Assembly: GCA_035235625.1 (NCBI GenBank)
Contig: CP141142.1
Coordinates: 41,705,644-41,769,643, forward strand
DNA: 64,000 bases
From: Saururus chinensis
Taxonomy: Eukaryota > Streptophyta > Magnoliopsida > Piperales > Saururaceae
Direction: 5' to 3'
Shown: piece by piece, positions 59,512-64,000 of the stretch
How the letters are laid out: the number at the start of each line of letters is the position of its first letter
How positions within the stretch are numbered: position 1 is the stretch's first letter
Translations under genes and position numbers: made by a program
Notes under the pieces: generated by a model
Told to the model about the DNA's origin: nothing
The model's database searches: none
Seen by the model: only the letters and a program-made list of their open reading frames with translations

Positions 59512-61182
59512 GAAGAAGACAATCTCCTCTTGCCAAATGTACAGTTCAATGAGAAGAATCTTGTTCAAGACTTGTATGAAATGGATACTTGATCCATTTT
59601 TTCAAAATCTTGTTGTTATCTAATGTAGTTTCTTTCAGCTAATAGAATGCTTCAACTATCTTGTCAAGTAATTATGATGACGTTGTACCTTTTTTGAAGT
59701 CATATATTACCTTACATGATTCACACCGGCCACTCATTATACACCATCTATATGTGAGATGCCAGCAAGAGCAAGGCAATTGCAATACGTCGTAATACCC
59801 AGAAGCTCATGTTATGCTATCATGTTTGGGCACGAAAGGTTTTTAGCCGATATATAGAAAACAGGAGTTACGGTTTTTGTCTGTACATTGAGATGTTTAG
59901 TTTCTTCATAGGCGGCGGGTTTCCTGCTAAGTAGGCCTTGAAGTGTGAACATGACAGGGTAGAGACTTCAGACGGAGCATGAGAGGCTGAATTTCCTTGG
60001 GAGACCTATTGGCCAAAACATTTGAATCTTCAACAAAGGCCAAAAACAGATGCACCCACCAAAGCTCTTCAAGAGGCAGGTCACTGCTTCCGCAGTACGA
60101 ATCAAAACAAGCAAATGGTCCACCTTCGACAGAAGCAGACAACACTGATCTGACACAAGCATTTTGTCTTCACTGCTGAGTCCCATCTTGTCCTGCCAAG
60201 TGTGGGCGCCGATCATAAGGTGTTAGAATCTTCTTTTGTCACTTGGCCTCGATTGAATGGGATGGCCGAGAACTGCCGACCAGCACCGCGACACCTCGCA
60301 GCTTTGCTGGTTGCGAGTTCAATGCGACCAGCCAAAGAATTCGATATAAAGCGATGAAAGCAAATGAACCTCGGCAAGTGAGATAGTGCTCTAATGGTGG
60401 GTGCCCTTTGGTTCACGTAGGAACTGAGACTGGAACTCTCCGGTCCTCGTCCGCATTCAGGGCTCGGGTTTAAACCTTGGGTGGCACACCCCCTCTTAGA
60501 AGCAATAGGACGAACAGCTTCAATGCATTGTTTTTTGGCTGCAAGCATGGCCAGTGCTTAGTGTTTTAAATATGGAGTTAAGTAAAACGAGGCGAAAAGA
60601 GAGGCGGGTTATGCTAACAAGGGAGGTGGGGATTAGGATAAGATATGGATTAAGGGTGGGGTCAAAGCTGAGCGAAGCCCGGGTTTAATGACGTATTAAT
60701 GAGTGGGAAAACAACACTTGGGTCTCTGTTTTGGATCCTTAATTAATGCACACAACTGTCTTCAGGAAGACATGTCGCTTGGACTCTTTTGTTCCTACCC
60801 TCCAATTTATCTAACTTGCGATTTATCATCTCCTAGGGATTTCTCGGGGGATGTTGGACCTACAGGCTGCTCTGGCCGGCTTTGTTTTCAGAGATTTCTG
60901 GAACGGGCATTGTGAACCGGCTCGATGTTAATATTACGAGCTCCCCAGACCGGCCGACATTTAGAACATAAAATTCTGAACTCGAACCAATAGAGAGGAG
61001 AACAAAATATCGCGGTATTTTCATGTGCGTTTGTAATGAATCCCAGGCGATAAATTGAAGGGCAAAAGAGGGAGAGAAAAATTTTGCCGGGGGTGACGCG
61101 CGTCATAGCTGGCGAGGGTAAGGCAGTCCCGGTCAACGACGGGGCTCTGCCACCAGAACGGCGCAACATTCGCATCTGGCTG

Positions 61183-61228
61183 ACGTGGACGCACGTGACG
61201 ATTTAGTACCTGTGGGGCCTCTGCCACG
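61183..61228. promoter_or_regulatory. ACGT-core elements including a G-box
   Basis: GACGTGG, GCACGTGACG and GCCACGTGCA lie within 46 bp; the last contains a perfect CACGTG. They resemble ABRE/G-box groups. No start codon or gene is visible within a few hundred bases on either side. Confidence 0.4.
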
Positions 61229-61399
61229 TGCAGGAATGTGTCTGAGTCCTTGGAATCTTTGTTTCTTCCTCTTCCCTCCCAACAGCCCAACGGCCCCACC
61301 TTTCACTGATTAGTGTCTTAATTTCCCTTTTTTGACAAACGATTAATTTTTTAATTTCAGGTAAATTATTGCTCTACCCATTTGTAAAGAAATTACCTA

Positions 61400-61580
61400 A
61401 TTTTTCAAAGGCAACTCGCCAATCTCGTACGGCTTCCATATTTGTCTACCAAAACCTTTAAAATGTGACATAATAAGTTTTGACTTAATATTTTAAAGGC
61501 AGCCCACCAATTTCTTCAAGCGCGTGTCGTATAATTTTATTAGTGTCCAACAAAACCCTTGAATTGTGATATGCTAAATT
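61400..61580. repeat. Diverged direct repeat
   Basis: AAAGGCAACTCGCCAAT and AAAGGCAGCCCACCAAT start two similar segments that continue through CTACCAAAACC/CCAACAAAACCC and AATGTGACATAATAAG/ATTGTGATATGCTAAAT, about 90-100 bp apart. Confidence 0.5.
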
Positions 61581-61919
61581 AATTTTGGCTGGACCCAAAA
61601 AAAGTGGGCCATATGAGACACACTTTCTATGATAATCCAAAACCCAACTTATTCTAGTTGGAGGTGAAATTATTGGGCAAGTTCCACATGGGATTTACTC
61701 CTTGACATAAGTTGTCGATCTTAAAAATTGATAGTGCATATGTTAATATACATCAATATTAATAACTTTCATCTATTCTAACGACTAATGTATGTCATCG
61801 ATCTTCAGATCAATGTATGTAAAGTAGGTGTAACTCTAGAAAAGTACTTTGAGGTATTCAATAGTTAAAATATTTAATTGAACAAATTTATTAATTTGAG
61901 TATCAATTTCCAAGTTGAA

Positions 61920-62011
61920 ATATAGTATTGGCATTGTAACCTACATTAACACTTTGCACATTTTAATATAGTCTTGGCATTGTAACTTACATTAACACTT
62001 TGCACATTCTA
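61920..62011. repeat. Tandem duplication of a 46-bp unit
   Basis: Two copies, 61920-61965 and 61966-62011, of a unit reading ATATAGTNTTGGCATTGTAA then CNTACATTAACACTTTGCAC. Only a few differences separate them, so the duplication is recent. Confidence 0.9.
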
Positions 62012-62273
62012 TGTATAAAATAAGTGTGAATGGTGAGAAATTTTCAGTGTGCGTCGTATACCCTATTGACCGTATATTTTCACCATTTAAGGCACAACTT
62101 ATTAGTATTTATAACCGCTCGCTACCCCGATGTCTTACAATTATATTGATGAGTTATTTTATAAATAGTGAAATATATGACCAGTAAGGCGTGCGATACA
62201 CAATGAAAAATTTCTTGTAAACGAGAGGGTGGGGGTTTAACCTCAACACCTCCACTTTATATAAAAATACCTT

Positions 62274-62371
62274 GTATCCCATATTAAAAGCTCCATTAAT
62301 TTTAAAATAAACCATTTTTAATTTATTTTTTAAAAATAAATAAAATTATTTATCTGAAACAAAAAGAGTAT
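62274..62371. mobile_element. Stowaway-like MITE
   Basis: The left half TATCCCATATTAAAAGCTCC and the right half TAAAATTATTTATCTGAAAC then AAAAAGAGTA are inverted around an AT-rich middle, as in the other copies of this family. Confidence 0.45.
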
Positions 62372-64000
62372 ATTTCCACAAACATATTCTTAGAACTATT
62401 TGAATCTCTAATTTGATAAACTGTCAGGGTTTGACTATTTGGAGCCAGCAGCTGATTCGAAAGAAAAAAAACGATTAAAAAAACAATCAAAAGGTTTAAA
62501 GAGAGTCGTCTTAGTTTGATCAATTCTTTAATTGGGGATTTAATGCATGTCCCTCGTGTGGCCGTGTGCTTTGGGTCAAACCCTAGAAGCACCCACCCTT
62601 TCCCATGCCAATTACCATTTTAATAACCTCATTTAAATAACATTGATCACTGAATTTCATGGTAATAAAAATGAAATCCCAGCCCTAAACCGGACATCCT
62701 GAAATGCCGGTCACGTGAGGATTCGTGTGTCTTCCGGTCAAAGGGAATCCCCCCACAGACGGGCAGGAGTTGGGCGGAGTGATTCGGAATATTGGGCAAG
62801 TAGTATGGGTAGAACGGTCAAATAATGACACTCTGCTACGGGCCCACTGGGCAGGTACGTGACTGGTGTTGGGGTGGGCCGTGTAGGCGAGAGGTTGTCG
62901 CTTTCTAGGGGGAGTGGCGCCGGAGGCGACAGAGATTCTGGGTTGGACCGACCGGGACGAATGGGCCTGGGCCCGTTTCTGAGGTGGGGATCAGTCGCCC
63001 GTCTACACCGACATACTCGTGCACGCGGGCGAAAGTGTATGGGCCCTGGACGATGACAGGCTTCCTCATTGATTGTTATTTTTTTGTAGAATTCCTCATA
63101 AAATATTGATTTAAGGGTGGCATTGTAGGCCCAAGCCCACTCTCCTATCGGTAGCCAGTGAGGCATGACAGTGACACCTGCGACGTGATTGTGGTCAGTT
63201 AACCCCAAATAAAAAATGATATTTTTATATTAAAAGTTTATACATAAGTTTTAATTGGTTTAAACAAATGAGCTTATATCAACTTTGAGTAGGGCTCATT
63301 TGTGAAGTCCTATCAAAATATTTGTGTAATTTTTCTTAGGTATTTTTTGTTGTAGGAATATCATTATTTACCCCCAAAAGTATTTTTTATTGACACTGAA
63401 CCATAAGGATTTAGAGAATATATAGAACCATTTACTTAGAAAATTGATAGCACACTATGTTAAGGGCCCGTTTCATAGGCCGCATTAGGTGGGAAAAACG
63501 TTTTCTCATAAACTCTCCTCAAAGAGTTGGGGGGAAAGCGAATTTCTCCCATTAATGTGACATTTTGCACTTAAGAGGGGAAGTTATTTCCCTTCCAAAA
63601 TACCTCCTAAACAGGGCTTAAGTGTCAAGGGTATTGATGTTGACGTGTGTCATCAAATTTATATATCAATGGCTCCCATGCATTTTTATACTAAGCTTAT
63701 TTTAAATAAACATATAGAAAATACTTTATTGTGACCTTAAATTAGATTAGACATTAATAAATTTTTATTTTTAGTTTAATTCTGAATAATTAAACTCATT
63801 TTTTAGTCAAAATTGGCTTAGTTTAGCATTACCTTGTTCCATTAAGATTAGTTTAAATTTATTTTATATATATATTCTATAATTTAGAGATGAATAATTG
63901 TTCAAAATTTAGATTTCAAAATTAGATTAGTTTATTTTATTTTTTAATTATTTTCTTCTATTTCTCTTTAAGATGTCTATATATAGACATCCGATCTACA

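Larger units (their letters stand above)
59512..64000. other. ARF 3' untranslated region and intergenic DNA
   Basis: About 400 bp after the stop is T-rich and probably 3' untranslated. Beyond it no gene is recognised: open frames at 59927-60548 and 60703-61299 overlap on both strands without domains. ACGT motifs lie at 61183-61228 and at 62709 (CACGTG). Repeats are at 61400-61580 and 61920-62011, and a MITE at 62274-62371. Confidence 0.45.

Noticed and set aside
60213-60548. Possible tRNA or tRNA-derived SINE around GCGAGTTCAATGCG and GGGTTTAAACC
   Set aside because: No cloverleaf with correct A and B boxes could be formed, and no A-rich or T-rich tail or target duplication was seen.

Overview
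This is nuclear DNA from a flowering plant. It holds two intact, intron-containing regulatory genes, a miR160 target site, solo long terminal repeats (LTRs), hAT elements, Stowaway-like MITEs, and decayed fragments of plant metabolic genes. I cannot name the species. The protein sequences fit an angiosperm and do not settle the lineage.

Layout: 1-4017 looks like one long minus-oriented LTR running off the left edge. 4033-7220 is a complete plus-oriented solo LTR (copy A) with a perfect 5-bp target duplication. 7226-8260 is an older LTR remnant of a third family, and 8380-9785 is a heavily broken Ty1-copia pol fossil. 10441-16350 is intergenic, with MITEs and a G-box cluster. 16353-19869 is a subfamily-A GATA transcription factor gene with promoter, leader and two coding exons. 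20270-24960 is AT-rich DNA with MITEs and minisatellites. 24980-31960 holds three minus-strand gene fragments (GH17 beta-1,3-glucanase, a TKPR2/CCR-like reductase and a DOG1-domain protein). The reductase fragment is split in its first exon by a second complete solo LTR (copy B, 27422-30824). 32435-34025 is a non-autonomous hAT element with a perfect 8-bp target duplication. 35015-39710 has a hairpin minisatellite, a foldback element and a third, 5'-truncated LTR (copy C). 42545-42910 is a LINE tail. 46431-50064 is two adjoining hAT derivatives, one keeping a transposase C-terminal piece and a long hairpin. 54640-59511 is an auxin response factor gene of the miR160-regulated ARF10/16/18 class. 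The rest, to 64000, is intergenic.

The two live genes are both transcriptional regulators and lie about 37 kb apart, separated by transposons. I see no shared pathway beyond that.

The most interesting signal is structural. LTR copies A/B, LTR C and the 7226-8260 remnant all carry, in the same relative place, a tandem array of units with one fold: an outer stem of TGCATG with CATGCA, a family-specific inner stem, and an almost invariant 7-nt loop (GTTAGAG or GATTGAG). The inner-stem sequences differ between families and between units, yet stay complementary, including G-C to G.T to A-T series. This looks like selection on a folded RNA or cruciform. The second notable point is the cluster of three unrelated gene fragments on one strand, which suggests gene capture by a transposon.
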